A stretch of DNA of 64,000 bases, taken from contig NZ_CP061094.1 in the NCBI RefSeq assembly GCF_017654485.1, forward strand, positions 310,001-374,000, written 5' to 3'. The notes under the pieces are model-generated. The model was not told where the DNA came from, ran no database searches, and was given only the letters and a program-made list of their open reading frames with translations. Source of the stretch: Roseomonas marmotae (lineage in GTDB: Bacteria > Pseudomonadota > Alphaproteobacteria > Acetobacterales > Acetobacteraceae). Shown here piece after piece: positions 26,634-35,464 of this stretch; position 1 is the stretch's first letter, and each line of letters starts with the position of its first letter. Made by a program: the position numbers and the translations under genes.

Positions 26634-28197
26634 GCTCCATCGCCCGGCCCTGCATCTCGGCCGGCGCTCTGCCATGATGAATGCCATCGGCCTAGCCGGC
26701 GCGGCCGCACTGCCAGCAGCCATGGTGCCGCGCCAGGCGCGGGCCCAATCCCGCACGCTTCGCATCCGGATCGGCGCCGATATCTCCCAGCTTGATCCCG
26801 CCCGCATCTTTCAGGTCGAGAACCAGGCCGTCGTTGGCAACATCTACAGCGGCCTCGTGAAATACGACGAGGCGACGAATAAGATCGTCAACGATATCTC
26901 GACCGGTCACGAAGTCAGCGAGGATGGAAAGATCTGGACTTTCCGCCTGCGCCCGAATGTCACCTGGCATAAGAACTACGGCCCCTTCACGGCCGATGAC
27001 GTGAAGTTCACCTTCGATCGCATCCTCGATCCGGCGACCGCCAGCGCCTATCGCGCGCAACTTAGCGGCCTGCAACAGGTGGAGGTCATTGATCCACTCA
27101 CCGTGCGCTTCGTGCTCGACGAGTCGAATTCGGGCTTTCTCCACAAGCTCTGCGCCTTCAATCAGGGGTGGCTGGTATCGCGGCGCGCCGTAACGGAACT
27201 TGGCACCCGCTACGCGATGAACCCGATTGGCACCGGCCCCTTTGTCTTCGAGCGCTGGACGGCCGGCAGCGAGGTGCGAATCGTCGCGAACAAGGAGTAT
27301 TTCGGCGGCCCTCCAGCCATACCGGATGTCAGCTTCCGCATCATCCGTGATGAGACCGCGGCGGCCATCGCCCTTGAGAAAGGGGAGATCGACATCTTCT
27401 TCGGCCTACAGCAGCCTGAAGTCATCGAGAGGCTGAAGCAGGCTCAATCCGTTCGGGTGCTGGATCGCGCCTCCAACAACATCCTGGGCCTTGTACTGAA
27501 TACCACGGCGGGTCCTCTCAAGGATGTGCGGGTGCGGCGGGCCATTGCCCATGCGCTGAACCGCAACGGCCTGATCGAGGGCTTCTTCCGCGGCACCAAG
27601 CTCGAGGCCACAAGCGTTCTGACCTCGACCTTTCAGGAGTATTCAACCGAAGGCGTGCCGAGCTACCCGTATGATCCAGAGAAGGCGCGGGCACTGCTCA
27701 AGGATGCCGGAGTCTCGAACTTCCGCTTTGAGATCACAGCGGTCGCGCTGAGCCCCTATGACCGTATCCCCGTCCTACTGATCAACGACCTGCAACAGGT
27801 TGGCATCCAGGCCACGGTGCGGGTGCTGGAGAGGGCGGCCTTCATGCAGGCGCGGTCCTCGGGCAATGTCCAGTCCGTCACGACCGCCGTGGTCGGGCCA
27901 CCGGACCCTGACAGCACACTGGTGACGCTGCTGCACTCACGCTCGGCACCGCCCGGCCTGAACACCGCCCGCTATAACGGAGTTGACGATCTGCTCGCCC
28001 GCGCCGCGAGGACCACTGATGCCGCGAGCCGCAAGGCAGCCTATGCGGCCATCCTCCGCAAGACCATGGAAGATCTGCCGGTCATCCCGCTCTATGCCGA
28101 TCGCCTCTATCTCGCGCATGGCATAGGGGTGAAGGGGCTGGTGCAGAATTCGCTCTTCACTTTGCAGGTCGGCGCGGTCTCCATCGGGAGTGCGTGA
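26623..28197 (+). CDS. Peptide-type ABC transporter substrate-binding protein (DppA-like)
   Basis: A 524-residue family 5 solute-binding protein. The signal peptide has twin arginines (LGRRSAMMNAIGLAGAA) and ends near RQARAQ. Mature part: RIRIGADISQLDPARIF, then DGKIWTFRLRPNVTWH with FTADDVKFTFDRILDP, the classic SBP_bac_5 motif. Unlike the other family 5 proteins in the window it is followed directly by its own two permeases and two ATPases. Its start lies within the end of the AtzG-like gene, tying the transporter to the amidase by translation. Ligand unknown; peptides, opines and other amide compounds are all carried by this family. Confidence 0.92.
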   Translation: MSNKLHRPALHLGRRSAMMNAIGLAGAAALPAAMVPRQARAQSRTLRIRIGADISQLDPARIFQVENQAVVGNIYSGLVKYDEATNKIVNDISTGHEVSEDGKIWTFRLRPNVTWHKNYGPFTADDVKFTFDRILDPATASAYRAQLSGLQQVEVIDPLTVRFVLDESNSGFLHKLCAFNQGWLVSRRAVTELGTRYAMNPIGTGPFVFERWTAGSEVRIVANKEYFGGPPAIPDVSFRIIRDETAAAIALEKGEIDIFFGLQQPEVIERLKQAQSVRVLDRASNNILGLVLNTTAGPLKDVRVRRAIAHALNRNGLIEGFFRGTKLEATSVLTSTFQEYSTEGVPSYPYDPEKARALLKDAGVSNFRFEITAVALSPYDRIPVLLINDLQQVGIQATVRVLERAAFMQARSSGNVQSVTTAVVGPPDPDSTLVTLLHSRSAPPGLNTARYNGVDDLLARAARTTDAASRKAAYAAILRKTMEDLPVIPLYADRLYLAHGIGVKGLVQNSLFTLQVGAVSIGSA

Positions 28198-28200
28198 AGG

Positions 28201-29139
28201 ATGCTTGCCTATCTGGGCCGGTGCCTCTTGCAGCTTGCTGTCGGCATGCTCGGCATCGCGACCGTGACATTCTTCCTGATGCGGGCCATTCCGGGGGATC
28301 CGGCGGTCTATATGCTGGGAGACTACGCTACCGAGGAATCGCTGGCCGCGCTGCGTGAAACCCTCGGACTGAACCTCCCGGTCTGGCAGCAATATACCAT
28401 GTTCATGGGGCGCGCCCTGACCGGTGACCTCGGGCAGTCAGTCGTTACCGGACAGCCTGCGATGCTCGAGATCGCCAGCAGCGTTCCGCCTTCCGCGGCG
28501 CTGGCCCTGGCGGGCATCGCCATCGCCGTGCTGGTCGGCGTGCCGCTCGGCGTGGTCGCGGCGGTCCGGCAGGGAAGCTGGATCGACGTGGCGGTGATGG
28601 TCGTGGCCCTGGCGGGCATCTCCTTCCCGGTCTTCTGGGTCGGGCTGATGGCCATTCTCTGGCTTTCCTTCGGGCTCGGCCTGTTCCCGGCTCTCGGAGC
28701 CTCCACCGAGCCGGGACTGCTCAACGGGCTCTATCACCTGGCCCTGCCCGCCCTTGTCCTGGGCCTGTCGGTCGCCGCCTATATTGCGCGGCTGACACGC
28801 TCGGCGATGCTTGAGGTCCTGCGGCAGGACTACATCCGTGTTGCGCGGGCCATGGGCGTGCCTGAACGGCGCATTGTCTGGAAGCTCGCGCTGCGTAACG
28901 CCACGATCCCGATCCTGTCCGTCATCGGCGTGACTTTCGCCTGGTCCCTGGGCAATGCAATCCTGGTGGAGGTCGTGTTCAGCCGGCCCGGACTCGGTTC
29001 CACCATCCTGAAGGCCATCATGGCGCGCGATTATCAGCTCGTGCAGAGCGGCGTCCTCCTGCTCGCGGCCGCGGTGGTGCTCGTCAATACCCTGCTCGAT
29101 CTGGCCTATGCCCATATCGATCCGAGGCTTGCCACATGA
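28201..29139 (+). CDS. Dipeptide-type ABC transporter permease (DppB-like)
   Basis: A 312-residue permease with six membrane segments. It opens MLAYLGRCLLQLAVGMLGIA and has the DppB hallmarks IPGDPAVYMLGDYAT, GISFPVFWVGLMAI and the EAA loop DYIRVARAMGVPERRIVWKL, which docks to the ATPases. It starts 3 bp after the binding-protein stop and overlaps the DppC-like gene by 4 bp. It forms the transmembrane pore with the next gene product. Confidence 0.94.
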   Translation: MLAYLGRCLLQLAVGMLGIATVTFFLMRAIPGDPAVYMLGDYATEESLAALRETLGLNLPVWQQYTMFMGRALTGDLGQSVVTGQPAMLEIASSVPPSAALALAGIAIAVLVGVPLGVVAAVRQGSWIDVAVMVVALAGISFPVFWVGLMAILWLSFGLGLFPALGASTEPGLLNGLYHLALPALVLGLSVAAYIARLTRSAMLEVLRQDYIRVARAMGVPERRIVWKLALRNATIPILSVIGVTFAWSLGNAILVEVVFSRPGLGSTILKAIMARDYQLVQSGVLLLAAAVVLVNTLLDLAYAHIDPRLAT

Positions 29140-30032
29140 GTGCTTCCATCCTGGCCGCACCACCCGCGGAGGTGAAGCAGCGCCGCAGGGCCACGCTGCG
29201 CCGCTATTTGCGTCATCCCGGCTTCATGATCGGCACCTGTCTCCTTGCGCTGATTCTCGCCATCACCCTGGCGGCCCCCTGGCTCGCGCCACATTCGCCG
29301 ACCCAGACCAACCCGCTCAACGCCCTGGCCGGCCCTTCGGCCACCTATCCCCTGGGCACCGATCAGTTCGGTCGCTGCCTGCTCTCGCGCCTGATCTGGG
29401 GTGGACGGGTGTCCTTGATGGTCGCCTTCTTCGTCGTCGTCATCTCCCTGACGGTAGGGAGCATCATCGGCGCACTGGCCGGCTATTTCGGCGGCTGGAT
29501 CGGGCGCATCATCGTAACCTGCAACGATATCCTGCTGGCCTTCCCAAGCTTCCTTCTGGCGCTCGCCATCGTCGCGGCACGGGGCAACTCGCTCGACTCC
29601 ATCATCGTGGCCGTCTCCGTCGCCTACATCCCACGTGTTGCCGCAGTCATGCGTGCCGTGGTGCTGACCATTCGCCCGCGGCCCTTCATCGAGGCTTCGC
29701 AGGGGCTCGGCATGGGCACCACCCGCATTCTGCTGAAGCACGTCATTCCGAATGCGATGCCGCCGGTCATCGTCGTGGCCACGGTCAGCGCGGCGACAGC
29801 CATCCTGGCAGAAGCCGGGCTGAGCTTCCTGGGGCTCGGCGTGCAGCCACCTACCCCGACCTGGGGCAACGTCATCTCCGAAGGCCAGACGGCGATCGCG
29901 TCCAATCCGCTCATCTCGCTGTCCGCCGGCGCCTGCATTGCCGTGACGGTGATCGCGCTCAACCTGCTGGGCGACGGGCTGCGCGATACGCTCGACCCGC
30001 AGATGCGACGCAACACCGGGAAGATCATCTGA
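29136..30032 (+). CDS. Dipeptide-type ABC transporter permease (DppC-like)
   Basis: A 298-residue permease with an N-terminal cytoplasmic extension, an OppC_N-type first helix (HPGFMIGTCLLALILAITLA) and the LGTDQFGRCLLSRLIWGGRV motif typical of DppC. The EAA loop reads RPFIEASQGLGMGTTRILLK, followed by HVIPNAMPPVIVV. It overlaps the DppB-like gene by 4 bp and the DppD-like gene by 1 bp (TGATG). Confidence 0.94.
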   Translation: MSASILAAPPAEVKQRRRATLRRYLRHPGFMIGTCLLALILAITLAAPWLAPHSPTQTNPLNALAGPSATYPLGTDQFGRCLLSRLIWGGRVSLMVAFFVVVISLTVGSIIGALAGYFGGWIGRIIVTCNDILLAFPSFLLALAIVAARGNSLDSIIVAVSVAYIPRVAAVMRAVVLTIRPRPFIEASQGLGMGTTRILLKHVIPNAMPPVIVVATVSAATAILAEAGLSFLGLGVQPPTPTWGNVISEGQTAIASNPLISLSAGACIAVTVIALNLLGDGLRDTLDPQMRRNTGKII

Positions 30033-31033
30033 TGGCCCAGAAGCCTGCACTGGAGATCCGCAACCTCCGCACCGCCTTTCCCGGTGAGAACGGCCCGATC
30101 CATCTTGTGAATGACGTGTCACTGAGCGTGAAGGCAGGCGAGACCCTCGCCATCGTCGGTGAGTCCGGCTCGGGCAAGACGATGACCTTCCTCTCCGCCG
30201 TCGGACTGGTCCCGCCTCCCGGACGGGTCATAGGAGGGGAGGTTCTTCTGGACGGAACTGATCTGCTCAAGCTCGATCCGGCGGCGCTGCGCCGCTTCCG
30301 TGGCCCGCGCATCGCCATGGTGTTCCAGGATCCGCTGACCGGCCTCAACCCTGTCTTTCCGATCGGCGAACAGCTTGTCGAGGTCCTGCGCGCGCACATG
30401 CCAACGGATCGGCAGACGGCACGCCGACGCGCCATCCAGTTGCTGGATCGCGTGCAGATCCCTTCCGCCAGGCAGCGCTTCGGGGAGTATCCGCACCAGT
30501 TCTCAGGCGGCATGCGCCAGCGCGTGCTGATCGCGATGGCCATCGCGCTCAACCCCTCGGTGCTCATCGCCGATGAGCCGACGACAGCGCTTGACGTCAG
30601 TGTTCAGGCTCAGGTCCTGGAATTGCTCGCCGACCTGCAGCGTGAATTCTCCATGGCACTGGTGCTGATCACGCACGACCTTGGCGTGGTGGCGCGGCAT
30701 GCCACGCGCATGGCGGTCATGTATGGTGGCCGCATTGTCGAATCCGGCGCCATCGACAAGGTCTACGCCCGTAGCGCGCACCCCTATACCGAAGCGCTGT
30801 TTCGCAGCCTGCCGCGCCTCGACACTCTTGCCGGCAGCGACCTTTCCCCCATCGAGGGACAACCGCCCGATCCGGCGGCCATGCCCGCAGGCTGCGCTTT
30901 CGAACCCCGTTGCTTCCTAGGCCACGGAAGGCCCATCTGCGGATCGGAAAGGCCTCCACTCCAACCGCTTGATCCAGATGGCCTGCATCTCAGCGCTTGC
31001 CATTTCCGTGATGAATTGGAACGCGTGGCATGA
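30032..31033 (+). CDS. Dipeptide-type ABC transporter ATP-binding protein (DppD-like)
   Basis: A 333-residue ATPase. Walker A GESGSGKT, Q-loop MVFQDPLTGLNPVFPIGEQL, signature FSGGMRQRVLIAMAIA, Walker B VLIADEPTTALD and H-loop ITHDLGVVARH are all present. The C-terminal oligopeptide-transporter extension carries the Cys motif CAFEPRCFLGHGRPIC. It overlaps the DppF-like gene by 4 bp. With that partner it energises uptake through the two permeases. Confidence 0.95.
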   Translation: MAQKPALEIRNLRTAFPGENGPIHLVNDVSLSVKAGETLAIVGESGSGKTMTFLSAVGLVPPPGRVIGGEVLLDGTDLLKLDPAALRRFRGPRIAMVFQDPLTGLNPVFPIGEQLVEVLRAHMPTDRQTARRRAIQLLDRVQIPSARQRFGEYPHQFSGGMRQRVLIAMAIALNPSVLIADEPTTALDVSVQAQVLELLADLQREFSMALVLITHDLGVVARHATRMAVMYGGRIVESGAIDKVYARSAHPYTEALFRSLPRLDTLAGSDLSPIEGQPPDPAAMPAGCAFEPRCFLGHGRPICGSERPPLQPLDPDGLHLSACHFRDELERVA

Positions 31034-32103
31034 CCCTGTTGCAGAACGCGGAGTTGCTCCGCGTGGACCGCGTGAGCAAGGTCTTCGGTGGCCACAAGGG
31101 GATCCTTGGCGGGTCAAAGCCGCTGTTGCGGGCGGTGGACTCGGTGTCCTTCAATCTGGATCGGGGTGAGACGCTGGGCCTGGTCGGTGAGTCCGGCAGT
31201 GGCAAAAGTACCCTCGGTCGCCTGGTGTTGAGGCTGCTGGACAGCAGTGACGGCAGCATCACTTTCGAGGGTAAGGAGATCTCGACGCTGTCGCCCCGTG
31301 CCGTACGCGGGTTGCGGCAGCGGATGCAGATGGTGTTCCAGGACCCCTATGGCTCGCTGGACCCGAGGATGACGGCGGGCGATATCATCGCCGAGCCGCT
31401 GCTGGTCCACGGCACGCCGAAGCATGAAATCGGGGGCCTGGTGCGCGATGCCATGCGTCAGGTCGGCCTTTCCGTTGCCATGGCCTCTCGCTACCCTCAC
31501 GAGTTCTCTGGCGGACAGCGGCAGCGGATCGGCATTGCACGGGCCATTGTGCTGCGCCCCTCCCTTCTGGTGCTGGATGAGCCTGTCTCGGCGCTCGATG
31601 TCTCGGTTCAGGCGCAAATTCTGAACCTGCTCCGGGACCTGCAACGGAAGCTCGGTCTTGCCTACTTGTTCATCGCACATGACCTCTCGGTAGTACGGCA
31701 TGTCAGCGATCGCGTCGCCGTCATGTATCTCGGCCGGATCATCGAGATCGCGGCACGAGACCATCTCTATGAGAACCCGCGCCATCCCTACACTATTTCG
31801 CTGTTGTCGGCCGTTCCAGTGGCTGACCCGGTCAAGGAGCGCTCACGCACGCGCATCCTGATGCATGGCGAGATCGGCAGCGCCGCGGCCATGCCAACCG
31901 GGTGCAGCTTCCACAAACGCTGTTTCCGTGCGCGGCTGATCAGCGCACGCCCGGGCGTGGAACCCACAGTGACGTCTGACGGCGGCACTGTGCCCCGCAT
32001 TTGTGCAAGTGAGGTCCCGGCGCTGCGCGCGCAGCCTGGCCGCACCCATGCCGTGGCCTGCCACTTTGCCGACGATACCCCGCCACCTTCCGTGGAGCAT
32101 TGA
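31030..32103 (+). CDS. Dipeptide-type ABC transporter ATP-binding protein (DppF-like)
   Basis: A 357-residue ATPase with Walker A GESGSGKST, Q-loop MVFQDPYGSLDPRMTAGDII, signature FSGGQRQRIGIARAIV and Walker B LLVLDEPVSALD. The C-terminal Cys motif of the family is reduced: CSFHKRCFRARLISA keeps two cysteines, but the usual third is missing. The next gene, an isochorismatase-fold hydrolase, begins immediately after the stop, linking uptake to intracellular hydrolysis. Confidence 0.95.
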   Translation: MTLLQNAELLRVDRVSKVFGGHKGILGGSKPLLRAVDSVSFNLDRGETLGLVGESGSGKSTLGRLVLRLLDSSDGSITFEGKEISTLSPRAVRGLRQRMQMVFQDPYGSLDPRMTAGDIIAEPLLVHGTPKHEIGGLVRDAMRQVGLSVAMASRYPHEFSGGQRQRIGIARAIVLRPSLLVLDEPVSALDVSVQAQILNLLRDLQRKLGLAYLFIAHDLSVVRHVSDRVAVMYLGRIIEIAARDHLYENPRHPYTISLLSAVPVADPVKERSRTRILMHGEIGSAAAMPTGCSFHKRCFRARLISARPGVEPTVTSDGGTVPRICASEVPALRAQPGRTHAVACHFADDTPPPSVEH

Positions 32104-32104
32104 C

Positions 32105-32755
32105 ATGAGCGCCAGTCGTGAGAGCAATTATCAGGGTGTCTTTGACAGCCGCACCGGCTTCGGCGACAGGCCAGCCGTGATCGTCATCGACTTCATCCTG
32201 GCCTATACGACGCCTCGCAGCGCCTTCTATGCACCCGGCGTGGTATCCGCTGTGGCGGAGACAGCCGCCCTGCTTCAAGCCGCCCGCGCTGCCTCGGTGC
32301 CGATCATCTACACCAAGGTCCTGTATCATCCCAACGGACAGGATGGCGGATGGTTCGTCCGCAAAGTTCCGGCTCTGCGCCAGCTCGTCGCTGGCGAACC
32401 CCTGGCTGAGATTGATCCGAAGGTGCAGCCGGCTGCTTCTGATGTCGTGCTGGTCAAGCAGTATCCAAGCCCGTTCTTCGGAACGCCTCTGGCCTCCATG
32501 CTGACAGCGATGGGTGTCGATACGCTGATCCTGACGGGCTGCTCTACAAGCGGCTGCGTGCGCGCGGGGGCCATCGACGGCATTCAGCACGGCTTCCGGG
32601 TGGTCATTCCACAGGAATGCGTGGGCGATCGGCATGATGGCCCCCATGACGCCAATCTGTTCGACATGAATGCGAAATACGCCGACGTCCTGCCGCGGGA
32701 GACGGTGATCTCCTATTTTGCCCGGCTGGGAAAGAACGGCGCCAAGGAGGATTAG
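32105..32755 (+). CDS. Isochorismatase-fold amidohydrolase (N-carbamoylsarcosine amidase-like)
   Basis: A 216-residue cysteine hydrolase. The catalytic triad is complete: Asp29 (AVIVIDF), Lys118 (VVLVKQYPSPFFGT) and Cys151 in GCSTSGCVRAGAIDG. The Lys-to-Cys distance of 33 equals that in N-carbamoylsarcosine amidohydrolase, and TSGCVRA is typical of that branch and of related ureide or biuret hydrolases. Such enzymes cleave C-N bonds of carbamoyl compounds, releasing ammonia. It starts 1 bp after the DppF-like stop and is followed after 2 bp by the glutaredoxin-DinB gene. An N-carbamoyl or amide intermediate is the likely substrate (inferred). Confidence 0.88.
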   Translation: MSASRESNYQGVFDSRTGFGDRPAVIVIDFILAYTTPRSAFYAPGVVSAVAETAALLQAARAASVPIIYTKVLYHPNGQDGGWFVRKVPALRQLVAGEPLAEIDPKVQPAASDVVLVKQYPSPFFGTPLASMLTAMGVDTLILTGCSTSGCVRAGAIDGIQHGFRVVIPQECVGDRHDGPHDANLFDMNAKYADVLPRETVISYFARLGKNGAKED

Positions 32756-32757
32756 CC

Positions 32758-33555
32758 ATGAATGACATCGCGACACCGCATGACGATATGATCCGCGTCT
32801 ATTGGATGACAGGCTGCTCCAGCTGTCTGCGGACGAAGGAATTCCTCACCCGCCATGGTGTGCCCTTCGTCTCGCGCAACGTGCTGGAGGATGACGGAGC
32901 CTATGACGAGCTGGCCATCTTTGGCCTGCGCCAGGTGCCTATCGTCACCCGCGGAGGGCGTTACGCCAATGGGCAGGTGCTGCGCGACGTGGCGGCCCTG
33001 GCAGGCATTCACTGGGGGGACGCCAAGATCCTGCCCGTGAAGGAGCTGCAGACCCGACAGGATATTATTCTCTCCACGGCGGAGAGATTGCTTTCGCAGC
33101 TGCCTGAGGACGCGCTGCAGCGTCATCTGCCGAACCGCCCCCGCAGCTATGCCGATCTGGCCTTCCACATCTTTAACATTCCCGATGCCTTCCTGGAGCA
33201 TGAGGCAGGACAGCCGCTTACCTTCGACTCGTATATGCGGGTGCCAGGGCCTGATATGCAAAGCAGGGAGGCCCTGCTGAATTATGGGCGCGATGTCCGC
33301 CAGCGGTTGACGGAGTGGTTCGCCGCCCATGGGGACAAGCGGGATTGGTCGGCGCCGGCGGATGTCTATTACGGCGAACAGACCCTGCACGAATATCTGG
33401 AGCGCACGACCTGGCATAGCTGTCAGCATGTGCGGCAACTCGCCTGGGTGCTGAGTGGCCTGGGAATCGAGCCGTCCCGGCCACTGGGCCGCGAGATTTT
33501 CGATGGCCTGCCCATGCCAGATAAGGTTTGGGACGACGAGAATGCCAAGGTCTGA
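32758..33555 (+). CDS. Glutaredoxin-DinB fusion protein
   Basis: A 265-residue two-domain protein. Residues about 12-85 are a glutaredoxin fold: strand MIRVYWMTGCSSCLRTKEFL with a dithiol CSSC (Cys20, Cys23), the cis-Pro in LRQVPIVTRGG, and the end GQVLRDVAALAG. Residues about 105-265 look like a DinB four-helix bundle with the metal triad pattern His137, His220 and His224 (AFHIFN and TWHSCQHVRQL). DinB-like proteins include metal- and thiol-dependent transferases and hydrolases (bacillithiol, mycothiol, glutathione). The fusion suggests a thiol- and metal-dependent step, or delivery of thiol to the DinB site. The reaction is unknown. Confidence 0.8.
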   Translation: MNDIATPHDDMIRVYWMTGCSSCLRTKEFLTRHGVPFVSRNVLEDDGAYDELAIFGLRQVPIVTRGGRYANGQVLRDVAALAGIHWGDAKILPVKELQTRQDIILSTAERLLSQLPEDALQRHLPNRPRSYADLAFHIFNIPDAFLEHEAGQPLTFDSYMRVPGPDMQSREALLNYGRDVRQRLTEWFAAHGDKRDWSAPADVYYGEQTLHEYLERTTWHSCQHVRQLAWVLSGLGIEPSRPLGREIFDGLPMPDKVWDDENAKV

Positions 33556-33565
33556 GGAACGCCGC

Positions 33566-33787
33566 ATGCCAGACCTGGAGTGGAATGACAGGCTTGAAGG
33601 CCAGTTTCGCGCGATGCTGGCGCTCTCCGGCCTGACAGTTCCGGAAGACCGGCTGGATGCCATGCGCGGCGCTTTCGCCGGCTGCCGCGAGATGGCCACC
33701 GTATTGGCCGAGCCGCTGCCCTATGAGGTGGAGCCGGCGCCGGCCATTCCGCCCTATCCTGTCCCCGCCGCGGAGGAGCGGCGATGA
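33566..33787 (+). CDS. AtzG-like (DUF4089) small amidase partner, second copy
   Basis: A 73-residue protein. GAGG lies nine bases before the ATG at 33566. It fits the DUF4089/AtzG plan well: helical LEGQFRAMLALSGLTVPEDR, then CREMATVLAEPLPYEVEPAP and a Pro-rich end AIPPYPVPAAEE. The stop overlaps the second amidase start (ATGA). AtzG forms a heterotetramer with the amidase AtzE, so this pair is probably a two-subunit amidase. Confidence 0.8.
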   Translation: MPDLEWNDRLEGQFRAMLALSGLTVPEDRLDAMRGAFAGCREMATVLAEPLPYEVEPAPAIPPYPVPAAEERR

Positions 33788-35172
33788 GCGCGCTGGAGCC
33801 TGGCTTCACCCTGGCCGAAGCGTCCCAGGCCATCAGCGAGGGCGCCTCGCCCCTCGCGATCACCCGGCAGTGCCTGGACCGCATCGCGGCGCTGGAGCCG
33901 GAACTGCACGCTTTCATCACGGTGACGGCCGACCGTGCCCTCGCCGCAGCGGAGCAGGCAGAGCGCGAGATCCGGAACGGGCGCAGGCGTGGCCCCCTGC
34001 ACGGTATTCCCTATGCGCTCAAGGATCTGTTCGACGTCGCGGGACTTCGCACCACCGCGCATTCCCGCTTGTTACTCGACAACCTCGCCAGTGAGGATTC
34101 CGAGGTCACGCGCCGCCTGGAAGCGGCCGGAATGGTGCTGCTCGGCAAGCTGTCCACCCATGAATTCGCCCGGGGTGGGCCGACGGACCAGTTGCCTTTC
34201 CCGAACGCCCGCAACCCCTGGGCGACCGACCGCTTCGCCGGCGGGTCCAGCACTGGCTCGGCGGTTTCTGTCGCGGCAGGGATGGTGCCGCTGGCGATGG
34301 GCAGCGATACGGGCGGTTCGGTGCGGCTGCCCGCTGCCTATACCAATCTGGTGGGGCTGAAGCCGACCTATGGGCGGATCAGCCGGCGCGGCATGATACC
34401 GTTGAGCTTCGGGCTGGACCATGCCGGCACCCTGACGCGCAGCGTGGAGGATGCGGCGCTGGCACTCTCGGTGCTGGCCGGGCACGATCCGGCTGATCCC
34501 GGTTCCGCGGCGGTGCGGGTGGATGACTACCTTGCCGGCCTGAAGCGTGGAATCGCCGGGCTCCGTATCGGCTATGCGCGCGCTTTCAATGAGGAGTCGC
34601 TCGTCGGCCCTGAGCAGATGGCGGCGCTCGACGAGGCGGTTCGCGTGATGCACGATCTGGGTGCCACGGTGAAGGAGGTAGCGCTTCCCTCCCGTCGCCG
34701 GCTGGATGCCTGCACCTGGACCATCCTGCATGCCGAAGGCTTCGCCGTACATCAGCAGGATCTTCGTACGAGGGCGCAGGACTATGGCCGTGTGACGCGT
34801 GAGCGCCTGATGCTCGGTGCCTTCGTTACGGGCAGCGAGTATGTACAGGCTCAACGCCTACGCAGCGTGCTGCGGCGCGAAGTAGACGACGTGCTGCGCG
34901 ACGTCGATGTCATCTTCTGCGCCAGCATCGCTGCCGAAGCACCGCTGGTCGCGGCTGTCGACGAAGGGCCCTGGCGCCGGGAGCATCCGATAACCGGCCC
35001 CTTCAATGCCACCGGTCACCCCGCCATGTCATTGCCTACTGGCTTCTCTGCCAATGGCATGCCGCTTTCGGGCCAGCTTATCGGCGCTCATTTTGACGAG
35101 GCGATGCTGTTCCGCCTCGGCTACGCCTACGAGCAGCAAGCGGAATGGTGGAAGCGCCGGCCGCCGGTCTGA
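33784..35172 (+). CDS. Amidase signature family hydrolase (second of two)
   Basis: A 462-residue amidase-signature enzyme with triad Lys80 (IPYALKDLFD), cis-Ser155 (FAGGSSTGSAVSVAAG) and Ser179 (GSDTGGSVRLPAA). It differs clearly from the first amidase of the island, so the two are not recent duplicates and probably act on successive compounds. It is translationally coupled to an AtzG-like small protein upstream. The C-terminus, PFNATGHPAMSLPTGFSANG, is like AtzE/GatA-type amidases. No signal peptide. It is the last gene of the operon; a strong hairpin begins 19 bp after the stop. Confidence 0.93.
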   Translation: MSALEPGFTLAEASQAISEGASPLAITRQCLDRIAALEPELHAFITVTADRALAAAEQAEREIRNGRRRGPLHGIPYALKDLFDVAGLRTTAHSRLLLDNLASEDSEVTRRLEAAGMVLLGKLSTHEFARGGPTDQLPFPNARNPWATDRFAGGSSTGSAVSVAAGMVPLAMGSDTGGSVRLPAAYTNLVGLKPTYGRISRRGMIPLSFGLDHAGTLTRSVEDAALALSVLAGHDPADPGSAAVRVDDYLAGLKRGIAGLRIGYARAFNEESLVGPEQMAALDEAVRVMHDLGATVKEVALPSRRRLDACTWTILHAEGFAVHQQDLRTRAQDYGRVTRERLMLGAFVTGSEYVQAQRLRSVLRREVDDVLRDVDVIFCASIAAEAPLVAAVDEGPWRREHPITGPFNATGHPAMSLPTGFSANGMPLSGQLIGAHFDEAMLFRLGYAYEQQAEWWKRRPPV

Positions 35173-35190
35173 AAGGCAGAAGGCCACGAA

Positions 35191-35220
35191 GGATGCGCCG
35201 AGAACAGACTTGGCGCATCC
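35191..35220 (+). terminator. Hairpin ending the amidase-Dpp operon
   Basis: GGATGCGCC, 12-nt loop, GGCGCATCC: a perfect 9-bp stem, 18 bp after the last amidase stop. No T-run follows, but the position right at the end of the ten-gene run supports a terminator. Confidence 0.6.
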
Positions 35221-35464
35221 GGTGATCGGGCAAGCATCCAACCCTTTTGGGGCAGAGCCTTGGCCGTGCTGGCTTTGGGGCCTGATAGGCCCAGGACTCA
35301 TGGATTCGCAACAGGCAATGTCTCGATCCGGTTGCACCAGTCCCATTCCAGCGGCTTCCTGTGGCGTCCCGGCCTGGAAGGGTACGGTGGGCGCATCTTG
35401 GCCTCTCCGCCCAGACCTTGCCCCTGCCCCGGCGTGAGAGGCGCCTGCGCCGGGCTCACCAGTC

